In this document: one piece after another, positions 18,384-28,067 of the stretch | Layout: every line of letters starts with the position of its first letter | Position numbering within the stretch: position 1 is the stretch's first letter | From: Marinomonas flavescens | GTDB taxonomy: Bacteria > Pseudomonadota > Gammaproteobacteria > Pseudomonadales > Marinomonadaceae | Direction: 5' to 3' | Assembly: GCF_004352835.1 (NCBI RefSeq) | Contig: NZ_SJSB01000005.1 | Coordinates: 62,001-126,000, forward strand | DNA length: 64,000 nt | Position numbers and translations under genes: made by a program | The notes under the pieces: generated by a model | The model's input: the letters and a program-made list of their open reading frames with translations, nothing else | Told to the model about the DNA's origin: nothing | The model's database searches: none

Positions 18384-19340
18384 ATGACGAGAAAAATACT
18401 AAGTTTGAAAGGAAAGCGAGCCAAAGATCTCAATCCTGTAGAAGAGGTGGTTGAGGACTTGTTTCCTAATGACCCACAGAAGCGATTTTTAAACGGTGTT
18501 GTTATTCATCCTTCTCCAAGAATTTGTTTGGAGTCCGGCTCTAATGAGCGTTCTGTTCGTGCGATGGATTTAATTACTCCCATCGGGATGGGGCAGCGTG
18601 GCTTGATTGTCGCACCACCGGGGTCAGGTAAAACGACGATACTAAAACATATTTGTCAGGCAGTGGGAAAAGCTTATCCAGAGATAAAACTCTATGCCTT
18701 ACTGATTGATGAGCGTCCAGAAGAGGTAACAGATTTTAAGCGTAGTGTGCCTGCAGAGGTACACGCGTCTTCTTCGGATGACAGTTATACTCAGCATGTT
18801 CGTGTGGCCGATAATCTTCTTGATATTGCTCGTGCACAAGCCGGCGAAGGTCACGATGTGATGATAGTGATTGACTCTCTGACTAGGTTGTCACGAGTGC
18901 ATAATGCAGAGAGAAAGAGTAGTGGTCGAACGATGTCGGGTGGCGTGGATGCAAGGGCATTAGAAATACCACGAAAACTGTTTGGTGCGGCTAGAAAAAT
19001 CGAGAATGGTGGATCCTTGACGATTTTAGCAACCATTCTTGTAGATACTGGCAGTCGTATGGATCAGGTGATTTTTGAGGAATTCAAAGGCACTGGTAAT
19101 ATGGAAATTGTATTATCAAGGGAAGTTGCAAGCCATCGTATATTCCCTGCAATAGACATTGCCAAAAGCAGTACGCGTCGTGAAGAGCTTCTTATTGACT
19201 CAAAAGAAATAGGAAAAGTCATAGGTTTACGTCGATCACTTACACATCTTCAACCTGTGGATGGTGCTCAGAAATTAGTTGATCTGTTAGAAGAATATCC
19301 TACTAATGCTGAGTTATTAAAGGCTTTCACGCCAACGTAA
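18384..19340 (+). CDS. Short Rho paralogue lacking the N-terminal RNA-binding domain
   Basis: The product has 318 residues against about 419 for normal Rho. It keeps the connector and the whole hexameric RecA-type motor: P-loop APPGSGKT (77-84), catalytic Glu110 in LLIDERPEEV, Walker B Asp164 in VIDSLTRLSR, the Q-loop (180-192, SGRTMSGGVDAR), the R-loop (FKGTGNME, 234-241) and arginines 252 and 265 matching E. coli R353 and R366. The N-terminal helical bundle and the cold-shock-like primary RNA site are absent. They are replaced by about 35 residues with a basic start (KGKRAKDL) and an acidic patch. P-loop Lys181 of E. coli is Gly here. The initiation region has no clear ribosome site. It may be a translocase with altered loading, a modulator that mixes into Rho hexamers, or a different nucleic-acid motor. 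An N-terminal frameshift is not evident upstream. Confidence 0.88.
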   Translation: MTRKILSLKGKRAKDLNPVEEVVEDLFPNDPQKRFLNGVVIHPSPRICLESGSNERSVRAMDLITPIGMGQRGLIVAPPGSGKTTILKHICQAVGKAYPEIKLYALLIDERPEEVTDFKRSVPAEVHASSSDDSYTQHVRVADNLLDIARAQAGEGHDVMIVIDSLTRLSRVHNAERKSSGRTMSGGVDARALEIPRKLFGAARKIENGGSLTILATILVDTGSRMDQVIFEEFKGTGNMEIVLSREVASHRIFPAIDIAKSSTRREELLIDSKEIGKVIGLRRSLTHLQPVDGAQKLVDLLEEYPTNAELLKAFTPT

Positions 19341-19344
19341 GTAA

Positions 19345-19389
19345 TAGCGGTGGACTAAGAAACTGAGTGTTTGTTTTGATCCACCGCTA
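19345..19389 (+). terminator. Stem-loop after the short rho gene
   Basis: A perfect 10-bp stem (TAGCGGTGGA with TCCACCGCTA) encloses a 25-base loop just after the stop codon. No T-run follows, so it may be an RNA-stabilising or processing structure rather than a true terminator. Confidence 0.5.
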
Positions 19390-19801
19390 TAATAGTATCC
19401 CATGCATTATTTCAATCTCCCGCCTGATTATAACAGGGCATTTTACAACGCCATGATTGTCTTTTTCGACGTTTCTCTCCTAATAGCTCAATAACCACAC
19501 TTCCTTATTTACCCAAAAATTGCTGTCTCGCCTAATAACGCTCTTATCATATTTGACACAGTTATCGACGATTCTATTTTCATCGTCGACTCAGACTCTT
19601 TTATCTCCTTGGTCATCATTGCTAAAGAAAAGAGATGAGGCTGTTTGGTCTATGACACAGGTTTTTGTAAAAATAAATGTTTTGTTTTTATCTGTTCGTT
19701 AGAGCACTGAAAACTTCAATTTCTGAGTTTATGCTCAGTGAATATTTTTATGGTAATGCTTGCAAAAAAATCGCTAATTCAATTCATTAATAGGTGATTA
19801 C
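19390..19801. other. Long leader region upstream of ppsA, no gene recognised
   Basis: Open frames here are short and compositionally unlike protein. The region has CATCGTCGA and TCGACGATT stretches that could pair. No ppsR (PEP synthase regulatory protein) gene, which often sits next to ppsA, is present. It presumably holds the ppsA promoter. Confidence 0.45.
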
Positions 19802-22219
19802 ATGTCAAATAAATACATTCGCTGGTTCGAAGAAATTGGTATAGACGATGTGGCTCAGGTGGGCGGAAAAAACGCTTCACTTGGTGAAATGTATCAACAA
19901 CTTACTGCACAAGGTGTACGAGTACCCAATGGATTTGCTGTTACAGCTGAGGCATATCGCAAAGTACTTGATGCTAACAACGCATGGGTAGAGTTGCATG
20001 ATGTGCTTGATGGTCTTAATCCAGACAATGTTAAGGATTTGCAAGCTCGTGGAGCCAAGGCAAGAGCGATTGTAGCGGCCTGTAAGTTACCTCAGGATCT
20101 TCAGACTGAGATCATCGCATATTATGACAAACTTAAATTGCAGTATGGTGATGATGTCTCTCTGGCTGTACGTTCTTCTGCTACAGCAGAAGATTCCCCA
20201 GAAGCTTCATTTGCTGGACAAAACGACACTTATCTAAATATCAGCAGTGATGAAGCCTTGCTTGATGCTTATCTTCGCTGCCTAGTATCTAATTTCACCG
20301 ACCGTTCTATTCATTACAAGTACGACAACAAATTCGATTATTTTAAAGTAGATTTGTGTGTTGTCATCATGAAAATGGTGCGTAGCGATATCGGTGCAAG
20401 TGGTGTGATGTTTTCATTAGATACTGAGACTGGTTTTAAAGATGTTGTTTTCATTAATGCGGCCCTAGGTTTGGGTGAAAATATTGTGCAAGGCACCATA
20501 GATCCAGATAGCTTTTATGTACATAAGCCCACTTTCGGAAAAGGCTTTAGGGCCGTGCTTAAGCGTCGATTAGGTAAAAAAGAACAAAAAATGATTTTTA
20601 CCGATACTCTCAACACTGACAGCATTGCCGTTGAGTATACTCGTAATGTTGATACGAGCGCAGATGAACAGAGCCGTTTTTCTATCTCAGATGACGATGT
20701 GATGGTGCTCGCTGACTATGCTATTAAGGTAGAAAATCACTATTCAAAACAGAGAGGCCAGCATAAACCCATGGATATGGAGTGGGCGAAAGACGGTCTC
20801 GATGGTCATATCTATATGGTACAAGCAAGGCCTGAAACCGTGGAGTCTCAAAAGTCTGGCAACGTATTAAAAATTTATCATCTTAAAAGTCGTTCGACTG
20901 TTCTGACTCAAGGTCAGGCAGTTGGCACTGGAATTGGCGCGGGTAAAGTTCGCGTGATCAACGATGTGAAAAATTTAAGTAAATTCCAACCAGGTGAAGT
21001 GCTAGTAACCGATACCACTACACCAGATTGGGAACCTGTAATGAAGACCGCGGCAGCGATTGTGACGAATCATGGTGGTCGAACCTGTCATGCTGCTATT
21101 GTTTCTCGTGAATTGGGTATTCCTGCCATCGTAGGCAGCGACAATGGTGCTGATATATTGTCTGACGGCACTGAAATCACAGTGAGTTGTGCCGAAGGCG
21201 AAATCGGTCGAGTTTATGATGGCATCCTCGAATTCAATATTGAAGAAACCGATTTGAGCAACTTGTCGCACCCGAAAACTAAAATCATGATGAACTTAGC
21301 CAATCCTGATCAAGCCTTTGGACTTGCCTCGTTACCAGTAGACGGTATCGGCCTGGCTCGTATGGAATTCATCATTAATGAATACATCAAAACCCACCCG
21401 ATGGCACTTGTTCACCCTGAAAAATTGGATGAGAAAACACGTCAGTCCATTGCAACACTCAGCAGCGCCTTTGCAGACCCTGTAGACTTTTTTGTCAAAA
21501 CGCTTTCTGAGGGCGTCGCTACCATCGCCGCTGCAGTGTACCCAAAGCCTTGCGTTGTACGCATGAGTGACTTTAAAAGTAATGAATACGCGACGTTATT
21601 AGGCGGTAAGCCTTTTGAGCCGGTCGAGTCTAATCCAATGATCGGTTTTCGTGGTGCTGCACGTTACAGTCATCCCGCTTATGCAGAAGGTTTTGCTTTA
21701 GAGTGTGCTGCAATGAAGCGAGTGCGTGATGAAATGGGCTTTGATAATGTCATTCTTATGATCCCTTTTTGCCGTCGTATCGATGAAGGTGAAAAAGTAT
21801 TGGCGGTGATGGATAAAAATGGCCTTAAGCAGGGAGAAAACGGTTTAGAAATCTATGTGATGTGTGAAATCCCTAACAATGTCATCTTGATCGATGAGTT
21901 TTCTAAACTGTTTGATGGTTTTTCAATTGGTTCAAATGATTTGACTCAACTTACCTTAGGCGTAGACCGCGATTCAGAAATTGTTGCGTTTGATTTTGAC
22001 GAGCGTGATGCGGGTGTTAAAAAAATGATCAAGCTAGCGGTTGATGGTGCTCGACGTAACAACAGGCATTCAGGTATTTGCGGTCAAGCGCCTTCGGATT
22101 ATCCAGAGATTGCAGAGTACTTAGTGAAAATTGGTATCGATTCAATCAGTCTCAGTCCGGATACGGTACTTAAAACGATTCGACAAGTCGTTGAGCTTGA
22201 AAAAACGTCATCCCTTTAG
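19802..22219 (+). CDS. ppsA: Phosphoenolpyruvate synthase
   Basis: The 805-residue enzyme makes PEP from pyruvate and ATP for gluconeogenesis. The N-terminal ATP-grasp domain has the AVRSSATAEDSPEASFAGQ motif. The swivelling phosphohistidine domain has the catalytic His in TNHGGRTCHAAIVSRELG. The C-terminal barrel has IPFCRR and SIGSNDLTQL with the family's closing GICGQAPSDYPE. Length and order are typical. It is followed after 50 bp by the glucan phosphorylase gene, linking PEP synthesis with glycogen turnover. Confidence 0.97.
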   Translation: MSNKYIRWFEEIGIDDVAQVGGKNASLGEMYQQLTAQGVRVPNGFAVTAEAYRKVLDANNAWVELHDVLDGLNPDNVKDLQARGAKARAIVAACKLPQDLQTEIIAYYDKLKLQYGDDVSLAVRSSATAEDSPEASFAGQNDTYLNISSDEALLDAYLRCLVSNFTDRSIHYKYDNKFDYFKVDLCVVIMKMVRSDIGASGVMFSLDTETGFKDVVFINAALGLGENIVQGTIDPDSFYVHKPTFGKGFRAVLKRRLGKKEQKMIFTDTLNTDSIAVEYTRNVDTSADEQSRFSISDDDVMVLADYAIKVENHYSKQRGQHKPMDMEWAKDGLDGHIYMVQARPETVESQKSGNVLKIYHLKSRSTVLTQGQAVGTGIGAGKVRVINDVKNLSKFQPGEVLVTDTTTPDWEPVMKTAAAIVTNHGGRTCHAAIVSRELGIPAIVGSDNGADILSDGTEITVSCAEGEIGRVYDGILEFNIEETDLSNLSHPKTKIMMNLANPDQAFGLASLPVDGIGLARMEFIINEYIKTHPMALVHPEKLDEKTRQSIATLSSAFADPVDFFVKTLSEGVATIAAAVYPKPCVVRMSDFKSNEYATLLGGKPFEPVESNPMIGFRGAARYSHPAYAEGFALECAAMKRVRDEMGFDNVILMIPFCRRIDEGEKVLAVMDKNGLKQGENGLEIYVMCEIPNNVILIDEFSKLFDGFSIGSNDLTQLTLGVDRDSEIVAFDFDERDAGVKKMIKLAVDGARRNNRHSGICGQAPSDYPEIAEYLVKIGIDSISLSPDTVLKTIRQVVELEKTSSL

Positions 22220-22269
22220 GTGCGAGCCTAGATAGACAATGTCTTCAACAGATTTTAATAGGAAATAAT

Positions 22270-24816
22270 ATGGACAAACAAACCCCTAGCAGCTCGCCCC
22301 TTACGGCTCTTTTTCCAAGAGATCTTGAAGGATTTGATTTGTTGGCAGAGCTGGCGCTCGATTTACGTTGTTCATGGAATCATGCTACCGATGATATCTG
22401 GAGGCAGCTTGATCCTGAACTTTGGGAATTAACGCATAATCCGTGGGGGTTATTGCAAACCGTATCGCGTGACCAAATTAGTACTCTGTTGGCTGACTCT
22501 GCTTATCGTACACAACTTGATGAATTGATTAAAAAGAAGCGAGAATCCGCAAAGACACCGGGTTGGTTTCAGAAAAATCATCCGAAATCAGCTCTTAATA
22601 CGGTGGCTTACTTCAGTATGGAGTTTATGCTGAGCGATGCTCTGCCAATCTACTCAGGCGGTTTAGGTAATGTAGCGGGAGATCAGCTGAAAGCCGCCAA
22701 TGATTTAGGTGTGCCAGTCGTTGGTGTCGGTTTGCTTTATCAGCAAGGGTATTTTCGTCAACTCATTGATAACGATGGCAGTCAAAAGGCGGTGTATCCT
22801 TACAATGATCCGGGACAATTACCTGTGTCACCTTTGCGTCACGCTAATGGAGAATGGTTACGCATAAAGCTTGATCTACCTGGGCATCCGATTTGGCTGC
22901 GAGCCTGGCAAGTTCAGGTGGGCAGAACAAAACTATACTTGCTAGACAGTAATGACACCGCAAACTATGCGCCGTTTCGTGCTATCACCAGTGAGCTTTA
23001 TGGCGGCAGTGCAGATTTACGATTAATGCAAGAGTTAGTGTTGGGGATTGGTGGTTGGCGCTTGCTTGAAGCGCTTGGGATTGAGCCAGAAGTTTGCCAT
23101 TTGAATGAAGGGCATGCGGCATTTGCCATCTTAGAACGAGCTCGCTGTTTTATGCATAAAACAGGGCTACCTTTTGCGGCAGCGCTTGTCGCAACCCGAG
23201 CCGGAAATGTTTTTACAACTCATACTGCGGTAGAGGCCGGTTTCGACCGTTTTCCACCTGCTCTAATCGAACAGTGGTTAGGCAAATACGCCAACGTAGA
23301 GTTGGGTATATCAACGAATGATTTGTTAGCGCTAGGGCAGGAAGCGCCAAACCATTTGACCGATGATTTCAATATGGCCTATCTGGCGGTTCGAGGTAGT
23401 GTGGCCGTGAATGGCGTGAGTGCACTCCATGGCGAGGTTAGTCGACGATTATTTGCACCATTATTTCCGCGTTGGCCGTTAAACGAAATTCCTATTGGTC
23501 ATGTCACTAACGGTGTACATACACCGAGTTGGGATTCTGCTAGCGCGGATGAACTCTGGACTAAATTTTGCGGTAAAGATCGTTGGCTTGGCGCCACAGA
23601 TCATCTTGAAAAATCCATTAGAGCGATCTCAAATACAGAACTATGGAACTTCCGAACCGCTGCTAGTCAAACGTTTGTTACTTATGTACGAGAACATCTA
23701 GTTCGTCAGATGGCAGCATCAGGGGCACCGCAGACAGAAATAGAAGAGGCGCAACATCTGTTTGATCCCAAGGTTCTAACGTTAGGCTTTGCTAGGCGTT
23801 TTGCCACTTATAAACGTCCTAACTTATTGTTACACGATCCTGCTCGGTTACTGAAAATATTGACTAATCCAGAACGTCCTGTGCAGCTTATTATGGCTGG
23901 GAAAGCTCACCCAGCAGATCTGGCAGGTCAGGCGTTAATCAAGCAGTGGGTGCAATTCATTCGCCAACCTCAAGTTCGTCAGCATGTCATCTTTCTTAGT
24001 GACTACGACATGCTATTAAGTGGACATTTGGTGGCAGGGGTTGATGTATGGTTAAACACCCCGCAGCGTCCTTGGGAAGCAAGTGGAACGAGCGGTATGA
24101 AAGTGTTAGTAAACGGCGCTATTAATTTGTCTGAGCTCGATGGCTGGTGGGCTGAAGCCTACAGTCCAGATATCGGTTGGGCATTGGGGGATGGTCAAGA
24201 GCACGGTAATGATCCTGCCTGGGATGCGCAGGAGGCAGAAGCACTTTATGACTTGCTTGAGCAGGAAGTCATACCGGAATTTTACCAGCGAGATAGCAAT
24301 GGAATCCCCGTTGAATGGACAACACGAATGCGTGAAAGTATGGCCCGTCTAACGCCACAGTTTTCAACTAACCGTGTCGTACGTGAATATACCGAACAAC
24401 GCTACCTTCCGGCCGCTGAGGCTTTTAAAGCCCGCTCAGCTGATAATGGCAAAGTGGCAAAACAGATTGCAGACTGGCAGCAAACTATTGAACAGCAGTG
24501 GGCTGGGTTACGTGTGGACGGGATTACTGCAAGACAGGAGGGCGAACAGTTTATATTTGCCGCCACTGTACTGCTCAATGGTTTAGCGCCGCATGATGTG
24601 AGCGTTGAACTTTATGCTAATGGTATTGACGGCGGTGATGAAATACGAGAATTAATGGAATGTATGGATGTGCCTGATGACAAAATGGGGGCTCATTTGT
24701 ATCGACTAACAGTGCCTGAACGGCAAGCGTTATCTGAATACACTTTGCGAATAATTCCTCATCGAGAGGGTTTTTCGACGCCTTTAGAAGTGAATCATAT
24801 TGTGTGGGAGCATTAA
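22270..24816 (+). CDS. glgP: Alpha-glucan (glycogen) phosphorylase, DUF3417 type
   Basis: The 848-residue enzyme releases glucose-1-phosphate from alpha-1,4-glucans. An N-terminal DUF3417 segment (about 1-120, LALDLRCSWNHATDDIWRQL) marks the actinobacterial/thermophile-like short phosphorylase group rather than the E. coli GlgP/MalP type. The YFSMEFMLSDALPIYSGGLG region follows. The PLP lysine lies in EASGTSGMK, followed by NGAINLSELDGWW. It is probably cotranscribed with ppsA. No glycogen synthesis genes (glgA, glgC) are in the window. Confidence 0.93.
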   Translation: MDKQTPSSSPLTALFPRDLEGFDLLAELALDLRCSWNHATDDIWRQLDPELWELTHNPWGLLQTVSRDQISTLLADSAYRTQLDELIKKKRESAKTPGWFQKNHPKSALNTVAYFSMEFMLSDALPIYSGGLGNVAGDQLKAANDLGVPVVGVGLLYQQGYFRQLIDNDGSQKAVYPYNDPGQLPVSPLRHANGEWLRIKLDLPGHPIWLRAWQVQVGRTKLYLLDSNDTANYAPFRAITSELYGGSADLRLMQELVLGIGGWRLLEALGIEPEVCHLNEGHAAFAILERARCFMHKTGLPFAAALVATRAGNVFTTHTAVEAGFDRFPPALIEQWLGKYANVELGISTNDLLALGQEAPNHLTDDFNMAYLAVRGSVAVNGVSALHGEVSRRLFAPLFPRWPLNEIPIGHVTNGVHTPSWDSASADELWTKFCGKDRWLGATDHLEKSIRAISNTELWNFRTAASQTFVTYVREHLVRQMAASGAPQTEIEEAQHLFDPKVLTLGFARRFATYKRPNLLLHDPARLLKILTNPERPVQLIMAGKAHPADLAGQALIKQWVQFIRQPQVRQHVIFLSDYDMLLSGHLVAGVDVWLNTPQRPWEASGTSGMKVLVNGAINLSELDGWWAEAYSPDIGWALGDGQEHGNDPAWDAQEAEALYDLLEQEVIPEFYQRDSNGIPVEWTTRMRESMARLTPQFSTNRVVREYTEQRYLPAAEAFKARSADNGKVAKQIADWQQTIEQQWAGLRVDGITARQEGEQFIFAATVLLNGLAPHDVSVELYANGIDGGDEIRELMECMDVPDDKMGAHLYRLTVPERQALSEYTLRIIPHREGFSTPLEVNHIVWEH

Positions 24817-24832
24817 TTCATGGAGGTAATGT

Positions 24833-24865
24833 CACCAAGTATTTTACGTTATACGATGCTTGGTG
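24833..24865 (+). terminator. Weak stem-loop between the phosphorylase and VIT genes
   Basis: A 7-bp CACCAAG/CTTGGTG stem has a long loop with possible extra pairing. No T-run is present; termination would be partial at best. Confidence 0.35.
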
Positions 24866-24904
24866 GCGATGTAACGCTAGAACGATAAAAAGGAATCTAA
24901 TCAA

Positions 24905-25597
24905 ATGCCTCATTTGCAGCCCCATCGACAAAATCGCGTTGGTTGGTTAAGGGCCGCAGTACTTGGGGCTAATGATGGAATAGTCTCCACCTCAAGTCTT
25001 ATTATTGGGGTAGCAGCGGCAAACTCCACACACCTCTCCATCATGGTCGCTGGTACAGCGGCTCTGGTGGCAGGTGCTATCTCGATGGCGGCTGGTGAAT
25101 ATGTATCGGTTTGTACTCAGGCTGATACAGAGAAGTCGGATCTTTTGTTAGAGCAGCAATCCCTTAAAGCTGATTATGAGTCCGAAGTGAGCGAACTGGC
25201 TGAAATATATCAACGGCGTGGTGTTGAGCCAAGTTTGTCGCGACAAGTAGCGGAACAGCTGATGTCTCGTGATGCTCTTGGTGCTCATGCCCGAGATGAC
25301 ATCGGTATATCAGAACAGACGTCAGCCAAACCAGTCACCGCGGCATTGGTATCGGCCCTAAGTTTTACGCTTGGTGCGCTATTGCCCTTACTCACCACCT
25401 ATTTTTATCACGCAAACAATTTATCATTTGTTATAAGCGTATTATCACTATTTTTCCTGGCCATCTTAGGCGCTATATCAACGTATTTGAGTGGTGCAAA
25501 AATGGTGATTGGAATCGCTAGAGTGAGTTTTTGGGGGGCATTGGCGATGTCAGTAACAGCCTTAGTAGGCTTTGCTTTTGATGCTGCTATGAGTTGA
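24905..25597 (+). CDS. VIT1/CCC1 family transporter
   Basis: This 230-residue membrane protein carries the family start GWLRAAVLGANDGIVSTSSLIIGVAAA. It continues with AGAISMAAGEYVSVCTQADTE, the metal-coordinating first-half motif. A cytosolic acidic loop (about 80-140) and three more C-terminal helices follow. VIT/CCC1 proteins export Fe2+ or Mn2+ from the cytosol. In bacteria the direction would be out of the cell or into the periplasm, as detoxification. There is a short gap from glgP, but the functional link is weak. Confidence 0.9.
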   Translation: MPHLQPHRQNRVGWLRAAVLGANDGIVSTSSLIIGVAAANSTHLSIMVAGTAALVAGAISMAAGEYVSVCTQADTEKSDLLLEQQSLKADYESEVSELAEIYQRRGVEPSLSRQVAEQLMSRDALGAHARDDIGISEQTSAKPVTAALVSALSFTLGALLPLLTTYFYHANNLSFVISVLSLFFLAILGAISTYLSGAKMVIGIARVSFWGALAMSVTALVGFAFDAAMS

Positions 25598-25629
25598 TTG
25601 TTTGTTTTTCATGCACAGGAAAAACAGGT

Positions 25630-26418
25630 TTATGTCATAAGTGGCGGTGCTAATGTGCGTATTGATAAACTGATTGGATAGTGGTCTGAAGAGTGAATCT
25701 CTGTATGTACGAACGAATCAGTTACTTCTAATCCACGATAGTAAATATGGTCAAGGTGTCGAAATAAATGATTGAGTCTTGGCTGGCGAATCATGTCTAC
25801 TTTTTCTAATGAAAATGATACAGCGAGCTTATTAAAATATTTTAATCTTTTACCATTCCATGTATTAAAATCTCCTGCCAATAATACCGGCCCAGCATGA
25901 TGCTTCAGTGTCTGAAATACTTGGTCGAGATGCGCTCTGAACTTCTCGATAGAAACAAAGTTGATAACATGAGCATTGACCACGAGCAAGGTTTGTCCTG
26001 GGGCCAGTGTTTCAAAATTAAACAGTGGATACTCGGCCGCCAGCAGCATTTTTTTGGTTTGTGTAATAGGTTCACCATAGGTTGATACTGAAAAATACTG
26101 TTGTTTTGCTGCAACGGTTGATCCCGTTTTGACTCCGGTCTCGATGTTGGTTTTTACGTTTCTAAAACTACTCGCCATAATCCACTGATGTTGTGACGAT
26201 TTGTGGAAAAGGTTATCAAAGGGCGAGTTTAAAATGGCTTCTTGTAAAAGAATCAAATCTTTATCTTGAATGAGAGAGGTAAAATCTTTCAACCATCCCT
26301 TTTTTTTGCATTTGAATACATTCCACAGCAATATTTCGATATTGGGTCCGAGCACCTGTTTTGAGGCACTGCCCATAAACTTTAGCGATTCAACTTTGCT
26401 ATAACGTTTTTTTATCAT
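25630..26418 (-). CDS. Endonuclease/exonuclease/phosphatase family protein
   Basis: The product has 262 residues with no signal peptide. The EEP metal-site motifs are all visible: the Asn in LLWNVFKCKK, the Glu in LILLQEAIL, the GDFNTWNGKR motif and the terminal SSDHYPI. Family members cleave phosphodiesters in DNA, RNA or lipids, or hydrolyse inositol phosphates. This short stand-alone form is close to the endonuclease/exonuclease/phosphatase proteins found near cls or membrane genes in gammaproteobacteria. It lies 51 bases downstream of the cardiolipin synthase gene, so the two are probably cotranscribed. Confidence 0.85.
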   Translation of the reverse strand: MIKKRYSKVESLKFMGSASKQVLGPNIEILLWNVFKCKKKGWLKDFTSLIQDKDLILLQEAILNSPFDNLFHKSSQHQWIMASSFRNVKTNIETGVKTGSTVAAKQQYFSVSTYGEPITQTKKMLLAAEYPLFNFETLAPGQTLLVVNAHVINFVSIEKFRAHLDQVFQTLKHHAGPVLLAGDFNTWNGKRLKYFNKLAVSFSLEKVDMIRQPRLNHLFRHLDHIYYRGLEVTDSFVHTEIHSSDHYPISLSIRTLAPPLMT

Positions 26419-26469
26419 TAAATATCAGCCTTTAATAAAGCGTTTGACGGCATGATGCTATCCCTTATA

Positions 26470-27924
26470 TTACAGATAGGGCGAAAATAAACGAAACAAG
26501 TTATTACGAATTTTTTTGTAGGTTGGTAAATTATTCATTTCATCTCTAATAACTAAATCAGCATTGTGTTTTTTTGAGGTAAACATTTCTGTTAGCTGCG
26601 CATTGAGCTTGGTATCAAAGCATTCTAGATTGATTTCAAAATTGAATTCTAGGCTTCTGGCATCCCAGTTGGTAGAGCCTATGAATGACCAAACATCATC
26701 AATAATGACAATTTTACTGTGATCAAACGGTCTTTTGTTTTTGTAAATTTTTATACCGTGCTCTGCTATTCTTGGGAAATTTGCTTCCATCACCCAGTCT
26801 ACAAAGGGAATATTGCTGTGCTCAGGAACAATGATTTCGACGGATACGCCACGCAATGCCGCCGCATGCAGAGAGGTCATCAATGTTTGATCAGGAATAA
26901 AATAAGGCGTCATTATTTTTACGCTATGTTGGGCGCAAACTAAGGCGTTAATTAGTGTCCAGCGTATTCTATTATGGTGTTCATCAGGGCCATCCTGAAC
27001 GACACGAGCAACCACGTTATGACCGTTTATTTGTTTAGATGTCTTTGGGTCAAAGTGAGGGAATTTAATCAGTTCACCGGTAGCAAAGAACCAATCTTCT
27101 ATAAAGACCTGACTAATTTGGTCAATCGCGGGGCCAGTGACTTTAAATTGAACGTCATCAATAGGGTGTGCAGAAGATTTAACCACATTGTCTTTACTGA
27201 CGTTCATTCCACCAATATAAGCTTCTTCACCATCAATACAGAGTATTTTTCTGTGGTTTCTTAAATTGATAAAACGAAAGCCAGTAAGTGAAATGGCGGG
27301 TAAAAAACGGGCCGTTGTGACGCCGCGCTTTTTTAAGGCTCTGTCTGATTTGTGCCAGCTATACCCAACACCAATACCATCTAGTAATACCTTCACAATG
27401 ACACCTCGTTGATGCGCTTTTGCTAACGCATCAACAAATTGTTGGCCAAGGGAATCGTAATCAAATATATAACTCGATAGAACAACGTAATGTTTTGCAG
27501 AATGAATGGATTCGATCATCGCAGGGTAGGCTATATCACCATTGATGAGCGGCTCAACATTGTTACCTTCAACAAAATTGACAGGGTGGATTGCATGTCC
27601 TGCGATGATGGACGAATGCCAGTATTTTGGTATCTGATGAAATTTAATGCATTTTTTTTGGTGAAAAAAATCTTGTTTAAGCGTTTGAGGGTGCTTTTTT
27701 TGCGCTAAGCGCTTGATTCGATTTATTCCAAATAGCCAATAAAATAGGCTACCCACGAAAGGGGAGAAGATTACAAGACCGATCCAAGCTAGGGATGTAC
27801 GTTCATTTTCTTTGAATAAAAGAACATGTATCGATGTGATGAAAGAGAAACTGATATGCAAAAAAACAACGATGGTAACCCAATGGATGCAAACCCATTC
27901 AAGCAATGTTTCAATTATTTGCAT
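26470..27924 (-). CDS. cls: Cardiolipin synthase (ClsA type)
   Basis: The product has 484 residues from the ATG at 27924, which has AAGG suitably upstream; a GTG nine bases earlier is less likely. Two N-terminal membrane helices and a PLDc_N segment (NERTSLAWIGLVIFSPFVGSLFYWLFG) anchor it. Two phospholipase D motifs follow: HRKILCIDGEEAYIGGMN and HSKIVIIDDVWSFIGSTNWD (HxKx4Dx6G). It condenses two phosphatidylglycerol molecules into cardiolipin and glycerol at the inner membrane. Confidence 0.94.
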   Translation of the reverse strand: MQIIETLLEWVCIHWVTIVVFLHISFSFITSIHVLLFKENERTSLAWIGLVIFSPFVGSLFYWLFGINRIKRLAQKKHPQTLKQDFFHQKKCIKFHQIPKYWHSSIIAGHAIHPVNFVEGNNVEPLINGDIAYPAMIESIHSAKHYVVLSSYIFDYDSLGQQFVDALAKAHQRGVIVKVLLDGIGVGYSWHKSDRALKKRGVTTARFLPAISLTGFRFINLRNHRKILCIDGEEAYIGGMNVSKDNVVKSSAHPIDDVQFKVTGPAIDQISQVFIEDWFFATGELIKFPHFDPKTSKQINGHNVVARVVQDGPDEHHNRIRWTLINALVCAQHSVKIMTPYFIPDQTLMTSLHAAALRGVSVEIIVPEHSNIPFVDWVMEANFPRIAEHGIKIYKNKRPFDHSKIVIIDDVWSFIGSTNWDARSLEFNFEINLECFDTKLNAQLTEMFTSKKHNADLVIRDEMNNLPTYKKIRNNLFRLFSPYL

Positions 27925-28019
27925 AAACCACACCTTATGCTGATTTAGACGTTATGTGAAAGAGAGTATTTTATATCCAATAAGAGGAGTGTACATCTTT
28001 TCATTGCGCGGTCTGATTT

Positions 28020-28050
28020 GGAGTTTAAGAAATTTGCTTTCTTAAACTCC
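28020..28050. terminator. Perfect 13-bp stem-loop downstream of the helicase gene
   Basis: GGAGTTTAAGAAA pairs exactly with TTTCTTAAACTCC across a five-base loop. It lies between the stop of the helicase gene and the cls start, both read leftwards. T-runs are weak, so RNA stabilisation is possible. Confidence 0.6.
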
Positions 28051-28067
28051 GCCTCTTCTTTTATGTA

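Noticed and set aside
19520..19702. 60-codon frame upstream of ppsA
   Set aside because: Leu/Ser/Thr-rich random-looking product without ribosome site; no similarity to ppsR.
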